Assembly: GCA_031367405.1 (NCBI GenBank)
Contig: JANLPT010000302.1
Coordinates: forward strand, 1 to 17,935
Origin: JALHNI01 sp031367405
Lineage (GTDB): Bacteria; Acidobacteriota; Terriglobia; Bryobacterales; Bryobacteraceae
DNA: 17,935 nucleotides
Reading direction: 5' to 3'
A program made the translations under genes and the position numbers. Below are positions 7,402-14,271 of this stretch, piece by piece (the stretch's first letter is position 1; every line of letters starts with the position of its first letter). The notes beneath the pieces are model-generated. The model saw nothing but the letters and a program-made list of their open reading frames with translations, searched no databases and was not told where the DNA came from.

Positions 7402-8157
7402 TTGTTTGAGTTCCTCAAAGCTCCCGTCAGCACGCTCCAGGATTTCTGCCTTCTGGCGGGTAAAGCCCTGGCGAACATTTTTCGCGCGCCCCACTACTGG
7501 GACGACGTCCTCATTCAGATGGATCGCATTGGCGTCGGCAGCTTACCCATCATCTGCCTCACCGGCGGTTTTTCCGGTGCCGTCATGGCTCTCCAAATGT
7601 CAAAAGCCCTCGATACCTACGGCGCTTCCAGCCAAGTGGGCCAGATTGTGTCCATCACCCTCGTGGCCCAGTTAGGCCCCGTGCTCACTTCGCTGCTGGT
7701 GGCTGGCCGCAACGCGTCCGGCATTGCCAGCGAACTCGGCTCCATGAAGGTCACCGAACAGATCGACGCTATGCGCGCGCTCGGCACTGACCCGATTCAG
7801 AAGCTGGTCACCCCGCGCGTACTGGCCATGACCATCATGCTGCCGTTTCTCACCATGATTTCCGACTTCGTCGGCATGGTCGGCGGTTGGTTCATCGCCC
7901 TCGGATTGATCGGCACCACCAGTGCCATGTATTGGACGGGCGTCCATGAGATCCTCACCTATGCGGACGTCTCGCAAGGCTTGATCAAGCCCTTCGTCAA
8001 CGGTTTCGTCATCTCCCTGGTCGGTTGTTATTACGGCATCAACACCACCGGCGGTACGCAGGGCGTGGGCCGCGCCACCACCCAGGCCGTCGTCGTCAGC
8101 TCCGTCTGGGTATTCGTGATTAACTTATTCCTCACCCAAATCTTTGTGAACCTCTGA
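7402..8157 (+). CDS. mlaE: MlaE-type lipid ABC transporter permease
   Basis: Inner-membrane permease of the Mla/MCE transporter class, which moves phospholipids between the inner and outer membranes. The 251-residue protein has about five hydrophobic segments and the diagnostic cytoplasmic stretch AGRNASGIASELGSMKV (101-117), continuing into TEQIDAM, which docks on the ATPase. The start is TTG 7402: an in-frame TGA at 7393-7395 rules out anything earlier, and the next internal Met would remove the N-terminal interface helix. No ribosome binding site is visible, so translation may be weak or leaderless. It is first of at least three genes, with mlaF 12 bp downstream. Confidence 0.93.
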   Translation: MFEFLKAPVSTLQDFCLLAGKALANIFRAPHYWDDVLIQMDRIGVGSLPIICLTGGFSGAVMALQMSKALDTYGASSQVGQIVSITLVAQLGPVLTSLLVAGRNASGIASELGSMKVTEQIDAMRALGTDPIQKLVTPRVLAMTIMLPFLTMISDFVGMVGGWFIALGLIGTTSAMYWTGVHEILTYADVSQGLIKPFVNGFVISLVGCYYGINTTGGTQGVGRATTQAVVVSSVWVFVINLFLTQIFVNL

Positions 8158-8169
8158 GCCAATACCCAA

Positions 8170-9012
8170 ATGCCAGAATCCCCCATACCGGCCGCCGAAT
8201 CCATCCTACGTTTCGACGGCGTCAGCGTCCTCTCCGACGGCGCGAAGGTATTGGATAACGTCAGCTTCACTCTGTCCGCCGGCGAGACGCGCGTCATTCT
8301 GGGGGCGGCCAGCGCGGGGAAGACGGTGCTCCTCAAAACTGCTCTCGGCCTCATTCAGCCTGACGAAGGCCGCGTCTCGCTCTTCAATCAGGAGATTACC
8401 GGCTTGCGGGAACAACAACTCTTCGCCATCCGCTCGCAAGTCGGCATGCTCTTTCAAGAAAGCGCTCTGTTCGATTCGATGACCATTGAAGAGAATGTCG
8501 CCTATCCGCTCATCAATCAAGTTGATGCCCACCTGCCGGACGAAGAGGTTCTGAATCGCGTGGAAGCGATTTTGAAAGACGTGGAACTGGAGCATACCCT
8601 CGACAAGTTTCCCAGCGAACTCTCCGGTGGCATGCGCCGCCGCGTCGGCATCGCCCGCGCCAACGTCACCAACCCCAAACTCGTTTTCTATGACTCGCCC
8701 ACCGCCGGGCTCGATCCGATTACGGCCAACAACATCATGTCGCTCGTCATCAAACAGCGTGACCAGCGCAACACCACCACCGTCATCGTTTCGCACCGGC
8801 TGCAGGACGGGGCGCTGATGGCGAACTACCGTTTCAATTCGAAGTCCGGCAAAATCGAGCGGCAAGTGCATACCGCCGACCTCGATCAACGCACCAAATT
8901 CATGGTGCTCCAAAAGGGCCGTCTGGTTTTTGAGGGTACCGAGGACGAACTCCACGCCTCGCGCGACCCCTATGTGGGAAAATTTGTAATACCGGAGGCC
9001 AGATCCGCTTGA
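8170..9012 (+). CDS. mlaF: MlaF-type ABC transporter ATPase with altered Walker B
   Basis: Cytoplasmic ATPase expected to drive the MlaE permease. Features in order: Walker A GAASAGKT (45-52), Q-loop Q96 in LFQESALFD, signature LSGGM (151-155), Walker B LVFYD (171-175), D-loop AGLD (179-182), H-loop H209. The residue after the Walker B Asp is Ser176; in almost all ABC ATPases it is the catalytic Glu, and MlaF proteins normally read DEP where this one reads DSP. An extra segment of about 25 residues (219-244) sits between the H-loop and the C-terminal KGRLVFEGT. It lies 12 bp after mlaE and 40 bp before the MCE gene. The neighbourhood supports a working transporter, so either hydrolysis uses another residue or it is slow. 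Confidence 0.92.
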   Translation: MPESPIPAAESILRFDGVSVLSDGAKVLDNVSFTLSAGETRVILGAASAGKTVLLKTALGLIQPDEGRVSLFNQEITGLREQQLFAIRSQVGMLFQESALFDSMTIEENVAYPLINQVDAHLPDEEVLNRVEAILKDVELEHTLDKFPSELSGGMRRRVGIARANVTNPKLVFYDSPTAGLDPITANNIMSLVIKQRDQRNTTTVIVSHRLQDGALMANYRFNSKSGKIERQVHTADLDQRTKFMVLQKGRLVFEGTEDELHASRDPYVGKFVIPEARSA

Positions 9013-9052
9013 TCTGGTTAATCTGGCCGCCGAATCCGGTGCGAAGGAAGAT

Positions 9053-10129
9053 ATGGCATTAAACGCAAAAAATCAAAGCTGGATTCAGCTGCGGGTCGGC
9101 CTCACCGCCCTCTTCGCCCTGTCCATGCTCGGCGTCCTGATCTTCTTCATGACCAGCAATAAGAGTTTTTTCACCCGCGAAACCCGGCTGGTGACCTACT
9201 TCATCAGCTCCGGCGGCATCTCCGCCGGCCAACCCGTCCGCCTCAACGGCATTCTCGCCGGCAAAGTGGATAAAGTGGAACTCTCCGGCGACCTCCGCCC
9301 CGAACGCACCGTCCGCATCACCATGCTGGTCTTAAGCGACATGCTGAAAGACATCCCCGTCGATTCCACGGCCCAGGTCGGCAGTGAGAACCTGCTTTCC
9401 GGCCGCTATCTCGCGCTCTTGCGCGGCCAAAGCAAAACGCCCATCGCCGCCGACGGCGAAATCCGCAGTAAACTGCAACCCGAAATTGACGACATGAAGA
9501 CACAGGGCCTGCAGATGCTCGAAAGTGCCAACTCCATCCTGGCCAAAATCGAAGGCATCGTCAAGCAGGTGGAAGTCGGCAAAGGCACCATCGGCAAGTT
9601 ACTCGTCGACGAGACCCTATACAATAAAGCCTTCTCCATCGTCGCGGAAATCGATCGCGTCACCAAGGCCGTCAACTCCGGCCAAGGCTTAGTGGGTAAG
9701 TTGATTTACGATGAGGCGCTTTACGCCGATCTGCGCCGCACGCTCGCGCGCGTCGATACCCTGGTCACCGACGTGCAGGACGGCAAAGGTACGGCCGGCA
9801 AGCTGCTGAAAGATCCCGCCGTCTATGACGAAGCCCGCTTGGCGATTGTTGAGGTCCGCAAGACGATTGAGGCTTTGAACGCCGGCCAGGGCACCGCCGG
9901 CAAGCTCCTTCACTCCGACCAACTGCATGATCAGCTCTCCGCCAGCATGAAGAAACTCGACCTCACCATCGATAAGATTAATTCCGGCCAAGGCACCGTC
10001 GGGCAGTTACTCGTCAACGGGGCGCTCTATGATAATCTCAACGGCACCGCGCGCGAGATGCAGGGGCTGATGAAGGACTTTCGCGCCAACCCTAAGAAAT
10101 TTCTCCGCATTAAGTTGGCCCTGTTCTGA
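9053..10129 (+). CDS. mlaD: MlaD-like MCE-domain lipid-binding protein
   Basis: Periplasmic, membrane-anchored substrate-binding component of the Mla-type transporter. Residues 1-14 are cytoplasmic, 15-34 form the membrane anchor, and about 44-125 form the MCE beta-barrel domain (YFISSGGISAGQPVRLNGI, then a second half ending SGRYLALL). The rest, about 145-345, is helical and carries five copies of G-K/Q-G-T-x-G-K-L-L, starting at residues 176, 210, 244, 278 and 312. MCE proteins form hexameric rings; a long helical tail usually makes a tube or needle extension. ATG 9053 has AAGGAAG (9044-9050) upstream. At 358 residues it is about twice the length of E. coli MlaD. The stop overlaps the CTG start of the next gene. 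Confidence 0.92.
   Translation: MALNAKNQSWIQLRVGLTALFALSMLGVLIFFMTSNKSFFTRETRLVTYFISSGGISAGQPVRLNGILAGKVDKVELSGDLRPERTVRITMLVLSDMLKDIPVDSTAQVGSENLLSGRYLALLRGQSKTPIAADGEIRSKLQPEIDDMKTQGLQMLESANSILAKIEGIVKQVEVGKGTIGKLLVDETLYNKAFSIVAEIDRVTKAVNSGQGLVGKLIYDEALYADLRRTLARVDTLVTDVQDGKGTAGKLLKDPAVYDEARLAIVEVRKTIEALNAGQGTAGKLLHSDQLHDQLSASMKKLDLTIDKINSGQGTVGQLLVNGALYDNLNGTAREMQGLMKDFRANPKKFLRIKLALF
9578..10087 (+). repeat. Five 102-bp in-frame repeats in the MCE protein tail
   Basis: The motif G-(K/Q)-G-x-x-G-(K/Q)-L-(L/I) recurs every 34 residues exactly, five times, inside mlaD. The repeats have diverged at DNA level and are therefore old; the constant spacing suggests selection on helix length rather than recent slippage. 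Confidence 0.85.
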
Positions 10130-10929
10130 AACAGTTAGTCGTCAATGCCGATGATTTCGGCTTCACGCGTGACGTCAACGAAGGCATCATCCATTGCCAT
10201 CGTCAGGGTATCTTGACCGCGACGACCTTAATGGCCAATGGCGGCGCTTTCGATCACGCGGTGGTGGCCGTGCGCGACGCTCCCACGCTCGACGTCGGTT
10301 GTCACTTAGTCTTGCTGGGCGGCTATTCGGTCGTCGGCGCGCAACTCTTCCCCGAGTCCCTTACGGAATTAGTCCATGCGCTGGCGCGCGGTAAAATCAG
10401 GCCCTACGACGAACTCCGGGCGCAAGTGGAGCGCATCCTCGACACCCGCATCGTACCGCTTCATCTCGACACACACAAACACACCCACTTACTACCGCCG
10501 GTGCTCGAAGCCGTCGCGCGCATCAGTGCGGAATACAAGATACCCTGGGTGCGCCGTCCTTTTGATCTGCCTTCGGACGACGAGGCCACTTTGAAGCGCC
10601 GCATCATCGGCAACTTACTCCAGGTTTTCCGGCGGCGGCGCTTTAATGCCGTATTAAAGCGCTATAACTGCCGCTCCACCGATCACTTCTCCGGCTTCTC
10701 GCTCACCGGCTACCTGACGGCTGACCGTCTCTCAAGGCTCATCGCGCGCCTGCCCGAAGGCTCCACCGAACTCATGGTCCACCCCGGCTTTCTCGGTGCC
10801 GAATTGGCCGGCTCCCGCACCCGCCTCAAGCGCAGCCGCCTCCTCGAACTCGAAGCCCTCACTGACCCGGCGGTCCGCGAAGCCCTCACCCTCCACGGCG
10901 TCACCCTCGCTGGCTACCGGGACTTGTAA
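10126..10929 (+). CDS. YdjC/HpnK-family carbohydrate deacetylase, CTG start
   Basis: Metal-dependent deacetylase of the YdjC (ChbG/HpnK) superfamily, acting on N-acetylated sugars or sugar-lipids. Read from CTG 10126, the protein begins MKQLVVNADDFG, the family N-terminus, with metal-binding D9-D10. LDTHKHTH (about 114-121) supplies the metal-binding histidines, and H219 lies in MVHPGFLG. Length is 267 residues. No ATG, GTG or TTG lies between the in-frame TAA at 10111-10113 and the ADD motif; starting at the first TTG (10213) would delete the active site. The CTG overlaps the mlaD stop as CTGA, which points to translational coupling. Its place behind mla genes suggests a lipid or envelope glycolipid substrate, possibly hopanoid-linked as for HpnK, but no other hopanoid genes are visible. 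Confidence 0.82.
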   Translation: MKQLVVNADDFGFTRDVNEGIIHCHRQGILTATTLMANGGAFDHAVVAVRDAPTLDVGCHLVLLGGYSVVGAQLFPESLTELVHALARGKIRPYDELRAQVERILDTRIVPLHLDTHKHTHLLPPVLEAVARISAEYKIPWVRRPFDLPSDDEATLKRRIIGNLLQVFRRRRFNAVLKRYNCRSTDHFSGFSLTGYLTADRLSRLIARLPEGSTELMVHPGFLGAELAGSRTRLKRSRLLELEALTDPAVREALTLHGVTLAGYRDL

Positions 10930-11048
10930 CTTACTCCTACCGGCGCAGTCGCATGTCACAGTTCCTCTGCCGCCACTCGCCGAACGTCGTCAGGCAGTCG
11001 TTCCTCGGAGCGGGCGTGCCGTAGCGCTGCTCAAATCAAACACGGTAA

Positions 11049-11261
11049 AGACCGTCTGCACCGGTCCTTCCCGCCCGCATCCTTTGCCGGGCCCTGGACC
11101 ACGGCGTCTTCGTCGCTTTTCATGGCCGTGGTTGTTGCGCTGGCTTGGCCAATGAAGAAAATCCCGTCGTCTACGTTGACTTCGCCACGGCCAACTACTA
11201 CCACTTCGTCAGCAACGACGACCCTAATGTCGCGCACATCGACCGTCTGTTCTCCACTTGA
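11049..11261 (+). pseudogene. Decayed C-terminal gene fragment (possibly sugar dehydrogenase-like)
   Basis: Within the 440-bp gap after the deacetylase, one plus-strand frame between TAA 11046-11048 and TGA 11259-11261 reads like real protein, including DHGVFVAFHG, GLANEENPVVYVDFATANYY and HFVSNDDPNVAHIDRLF. No start codon or ribosome binding site precedes it, and upstream frames hold only stops. The FVAFHG phrase recalls the C-terminal part of glucose/sorbosone dehydrogenase-like beta-propellers; that link is from memory and weak. The best reading is the tail of a deleted gene. The rest of 10930-11369 shows nothing else I can support. Confidence 0.4.
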
Positions 11262-11316
11262 GCATCACCCGGCGGACGGGTTGGCGAACACAGCACGAAT
11301 TTAGTTTCCGCGCGCC

Positions 11317-11357
11317 AGAGGTGCAAGAAGGGCGCGACCGTTCCCGTGCGCGCCTCT
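11317..11357. other. Inverted repeat downstream of the ccm operon end
   Basis: AGAGGTGC (11317-11324) pairs with GCGCCTCT (11350-11357) with one G-T pair and a 25-base loop, 12 bp past the stop of the enolase-family gene. It might end leftward transcription, but no T-run follows on that strand, so this is weak. Confidence 0.25.
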
Positions 11358-11369
11358 AGAATCGGTGAG

Positions 11370-12722
11370 TTACTGCTTAATCAGCGTGCCGTCGCGTTTG
11401 CGGACTTCGCCCCAGCCGCCGTTGAGACTTTTCCGTTCGCCTTGCTCGCCGTAGCCGAACGGGTATTTCTTGGCCGCCGTTTCATTAATTTCGATGCCCC
11501 AGCCAGGAGCTTCGTTGGCGTAGGCATAGCCGTCCTTCATGGCCGGAACGCCGGAGAAGACTTCGAGCGTTCGCTCACCGAAGCCGCTCCATTCCTGGAC
11601 GCCGAAGTTATAGCAAGCCAGGTCGAGGGCAATGTTGGCGGCGTGGCCCATCGGGCTGACGTCGCCCGGCCCGTGCCAGGCGGTGCGGACGTTGTAAGTC
11701 TCGCAGACGGCCGCGATTTTGCGGCTGGGAGTAAGTCCGCCCATTTGACTTACGTGGACGCGAATGTAGTCGATGAGACGTTCTTGCACTAAGGGCAGCC
11801 ATTCGTGCGGCGAATTGAAGAGTTCGCCCATGGCAATCGGCGTCGTGCACTGCTGGCGAATATGTTTATAGTAAGCGTTGTCCTCCGGCGAGAGCGGGTC
11901 TTCGAGGAAGAAGAGCCGGAATTGTTCCAGGTCCTTGGCTAATTGAATGGCTTGGGTAGGCGTGATGCGTTCGTGACTGTCGTGCAGTAACTCCACTTCA
12001 TCGCCTAACTCTTTGCGCGCGGCTTCAAACACCTTGGGGGCGCGGCGGCAGTAGTCATTGGGGTTGAAGACCGGTGCCTTGTGCAGAGGAGGCAGTTGCC
12101 CGCCCTTGGTACTGGCCATCGATTGGCCGCCCACCCGCGAGCCATAAGCGGCTTGGCCGGGGATGCCGAACTGAATGCGCACGTGCCGGAAGCCTTGGTC
12201 AATAAACTTCTTGGCACTGTCGATGATCTCGGAGATTTCGGTGCCGCCCGCGTGGCCATAGCAATCGGCGGCCTCACGGCACTTGCCGCCCATCAGTTGA
12301 TACACCGGCATGTTCGCTTGCCTTCCCTTGATGTCCCACAAGGCTTGGTCGACGCCGGAGATCGCGTTATTCAGCACGCCCGAGTTACGCCAATAAGAAG
12401 AGTTGTAACACAGCTGCCAGGTATCGTCGATGCGGTCGGCCGGCTTACCGACTAACAACGGCTTGAGATACTTTTCGACGGCCATCACCACTAAGTCAGC
12501 GCGCTGGGTATAAGTACCGCAGCCCCAGCCATAAAGGCCATCCTGATCGGTGATGACTTTGACGGCCACCAACCGCAACCCTTGCGGCGCGGTGGCGATC
12601 ACCTGGATGTCTTTGATGATCGGTGAAGGCGTCGCGCGGGTGGCTTTGTCCACCTTGACTTGCGCGGCCGCGGGAATAGCGGGCACGGCGGCCAGCATTT
12701 TCATCAGTGATCGGCGATTCAT
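11370..12722 (-). CDS. Tat-exported enolase-superfamily protein (mannonate dehydratase/RspA-like)
   Basis: Member of the mandelate racemase/enolase superfamily, closest by eye to the D-mannonate/sugar-acid dehydratase (ManD, RspA) group, which removes water from sugar acids using Mg2+. Residues 1-20 form a twin-arginine signal (NRRSLMK, then a hydrophobic Ala-rich stretch), so the enzyme should act in the periplasm. The capping domain covers about 35-150. Metal ligands are D248 (LLHDSHE), E274 (FLEDP) and E300 (MGELF); H350 in AWHGPGD matches the barrel's catalytic His. Length is 450 residues, somewhat longer than typical because of the signal and a loop near 190-220. ATG 12722 overlaps the ccmD stop as ATGA, and AAAGGAAA lies upstream. 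It is an unexpected last gene for a cytochrome c maturation operon. Substrate uncertain. Confidence 0.85.
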   Translation of the reverse strand: MNRRSLMKMLAAVPAIPAAAQVKVDKATRATPSPIIKDIQVIATAPQGLRLVAVKVITDQDGLYGWGCGTYTQRADLVVMAVEKYLKPLLVGKPADRIDDTWQLCYNSSYWRNSGVLNNAISGVDQALWDIKGRQANMPVYQLMGGKCREAADCYGHAGGTEISEIIDSAKKFIDQGFRHVRIQFGIPGQAAYGSRVGGQSMASTKGGQLPPLHKAPVFNPNDYCRRAPKVFEAARKELGDEVELLHDSHERITPTQAIQLAKDLEQFRLFFLEDPLSPEDNAYYKHIRQQCTTPIAMGELFNSPHEWLPLVQERLIDYIRVHVSQMGGLTPSRKIAAVCETYNVRTAWHGPGDVSPMGHAANIALDLACYNFGVQEWSGFGERTLEVFSGVPAMKDGYAYANEAPGWGIEINETAAKKYPFGYGEQGERKSLNGGWGEVRKRDGTLIKQ

Positions 12723-12877
12723 GGGCGATTTCCTTTACTATCAAGCATGCGCTTTAAATGATCGATTTCGGACTGGATTTTACGGCCCCGGGAGGTGAGC
12801 AGGAGCGTATAGAGACACAGGATCGTCCAGGCGGCGGCGAGGCCGTAGAACATATATTCAAAATTACGTTGATCCAT
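12719..12877 (-). CDS. ccmD: CcmD-like small membrane protein
   Basis: A 52-residue protein directly after ccmC. It starts MDQRNFEYMFYGLAAAW, has one membrane helix (about 9-28), then a basic, charged cytoplasmic tail (SRGRKIQSEIDHLKRML). This is the CcmD layout: a short helix that joins the CcmABC haem exporter and helps release holo-CcmE. TAGGAG upstream of ATG 12877 is a clear ribosome binding site, 12 bp after the ccmC stop. Its TGA overlaps the ATG of the enolase-family gene. Identification rests on size, topology and position; CcmD sequences are too short for strong motif evidence. Confidence 0.82.
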   Translation of the reverse strand: MDQRNFEYMFYGLAAAWTILCLYTLLLTSRGRKIQSEIDHLKRMLDSKGNRP

Positions 12878-12889
12878 GTCGATTGGCTC

Positions 12890-13579
12890 CTAGGCGATGG
12901 CGTGGGCGCGGCGGCGTAACGATTCTACCGCACGTTGACTATCTTCAAGCTTCATGCGGACCGCGACTAAGACGACGGTCAGCAACAGGAAGGCGAGCAG
13001 GTTGTGGAACAACATAGCCTGCATGGCCGGATCGATCGTATTCTTTCCGGTGCGGATGGTTAGCACGGGGCCGGGGTGTTGCGTTCGGTACCACTCATTG
13101 GCTTTGTAAGTGAAATAGACCGCAAAGAAAGCGAAGATGGAAAGCACCGAAGAATTCTTCGCGCGCTCTGAGGGGTCCTTGATGCCCTCGCGTAACATCA
13201 GGTAGCCGAGATAAATGAGCCAGGTGATCAGGGCCGAGGTGAGGCGCGCATCCCAGGTCCACCAGATGCCCCATTGCTGACGGCCCCAGATCATGCCGGT
13301 AACCAAATTAATCGCGGCGAGCGCGAGGCCAACTTCAGTGGCGGAGACCGCGAACACGTCGTATTTCCATTGCTTGGTCTTCAGGTACATGCCGCTCGAG
13401 ATGGCGGCACCGAAGAAACAAGCCACGGCGGCGAAGTACGGCGGCAAGTGGAAGAAGAAGATGCGGTAAACAGCGCCTTGCATGGCTTCGTCGGGCAATT
13501 GCAGCAGGATGACGTAAAGGTTGCGCACGAAGTAAAGAGCGGCGAAGATACCGGCTCCATAAATAAGTTTGTCTCGCAT
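12890..13579 (-). CDS. ccmC: Haem exporter protein CcmC
   Basis: Inner-membrane haem-handling protein of system I cytochrome c maturation; it presents haem to the chaperone CcmE. The 229-residue protein has six hydrophobic segments, a Trp-rich periplasmic WWD-type motif WGRQQWGIWWTWD (98-110) that holds haem, and flanking candidate haem-ligand histidines H44 (FFFHLPPYF) and H192 (LFHNLLAF). These match the two axial His residues of CcmC. ATG 13579 has no strong ribosome binding site; it begins 11 bp after the ccmB stop. The C-terminal basic tail (about 217-229) is cytoplasmic. Confidence 0.95.
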   Translation of the reverse strand: MRDKLIYGAGIFAALYFVRNLYVILLQLPDEAMQGAVYRIFFFHLPPYFAAVACFFGAAISSGMYLKTKQWKYDVFAVSATEVGLALAAINLVTGMIWGRQQWGIWWTWDARLTSALITWLIYLGYLMLREGIKDPSERAKNSSVLSIFAFFAVYFTYKANEWYRTQHPGPVLTIRTGKNTIDPAMQAMLFHNLLAFLLLTVVLVAVRMKLEDSQRAVESLRRRAHAIA

Positions 13580-13590
13580 AGTTTTGTAGC

Positions 13591-14271
13591 CTATCCAACC
13601 AAAACGGTTTCCACCAGCCCGGCGGCCAGTGAAGTGAAGATGATATCAAACGCGACTAAGACGCGAAGCCAGATCTGGTGCTCGGCGTCGATCGCTTGGC
13701 CCGCCACCAGCACGGTGGTGAGTTGCATGACGGCCATCAAGGCCGGGATCAGCATCGGATAAATCAGCATGGGGAGCATCAGTTCGCGGAGCTGCATGTT
13801 GACCGTGAGGGCACCGAACATGGTTCCGAGCGTGGCCATGGACCACGTGGCGAGAGCGCTGACGGCGGCCAGCATGGGCCATTGCGCGGTCCAGGTGAGG
13901 TTATAGAGGATGCCGAAAACGGGGAAGCAGATGATTTCGATGATCGCGATCAGGACGAAGTTGGCGATGGCCTTGCCGAGAAACAGGGCCGAGCCGGGGA
14001 TGGGCGAGGCGATCAAGGCATCGAGGCAATCGTTGGGCAATTCGCGAGCGAAACCGCGGTTCAAAATTAACGTGCCCGAGAAGGCGAAGACCATCCACAG
14101 CAAACCGCCGGACATCTGTTCGAGCATTTCGGAATCGGGGTCAACGACGAAGCTGAAGAGGAGGAGGATGACGACGGCGAAGGAGAGGGACGCGTTGAGG
14201 GCCTCTTTGGTGCGGAGTTCACTGCGAAGATCCTTGCCGGCGACGGCAGCGACTTGGCGGAGGTAGTTCAT
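13591..14271 (-). CDS. ccmB: Haem exporter permease CcmB
   Basis: Permease of the CcmABCD ABC complex, which with CcmA uses ATP to release haem-loaded CcmE. The 226-residue protein has six predicted membrane helices. The cytoplasmic stretch NRGFARELPNDCLDALIASP (71-90) between helices 2 and 3 is the characteristic CcmB region that contacts the ATPase. The N-terminus begins with the short amphipathic KDLRSELRTKE stretch typical of the family. Its ATG overlaps the ccmA stop as ATGA, so translation is probably coupled. Length is as expected for CcmB. Confidence 0.95.
   Translation of the reverse strand: MNYLRQVAAVAGKDLRSELRTKEALNASLSFAVVILLLFSFVVDPDSEMLEQMSGGLLWMVFAFSGTLILNRGFARELPNDCLDALIASPIPGSALFLGKAIANFVLIAIIEIICFPVFGILYNLTWTAQWPMLAAVSALATWSMATLGTMFGALTVNMQLRELMLPMLIYPMLIPALMAVMQLTTVLVAGQAIDAEHQIWLRVLVAFDIIFTSLAAGLVETVLVG

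Noticed and set aside
8206..8955. 249-codon minus-strand frame opposite mlaF
   Set aside because: Antisense shadow of an ATPase gene with all ABC motifs in order; no start signals or family likeness.
10796..11155. 119-codon plus-strand frame spanning the deacetylase end and the gap
   Set aside because: Low-complexity Pro/Ala/Ser/Arg protein in a shifted frame; no start signal.
11031..11237. Minus-strand small frame in the 440-bp gap
   Set aside because: Val/Asp-rich, without a ribosome binding site; the plus-strand frame looks more like protein.
11346..11792. 148-codon plus-strand frame opposite the enolase-family gene
   Set aside because: No ribosome binding site or domain; the opposite strand encodes conserved catalytic residues.
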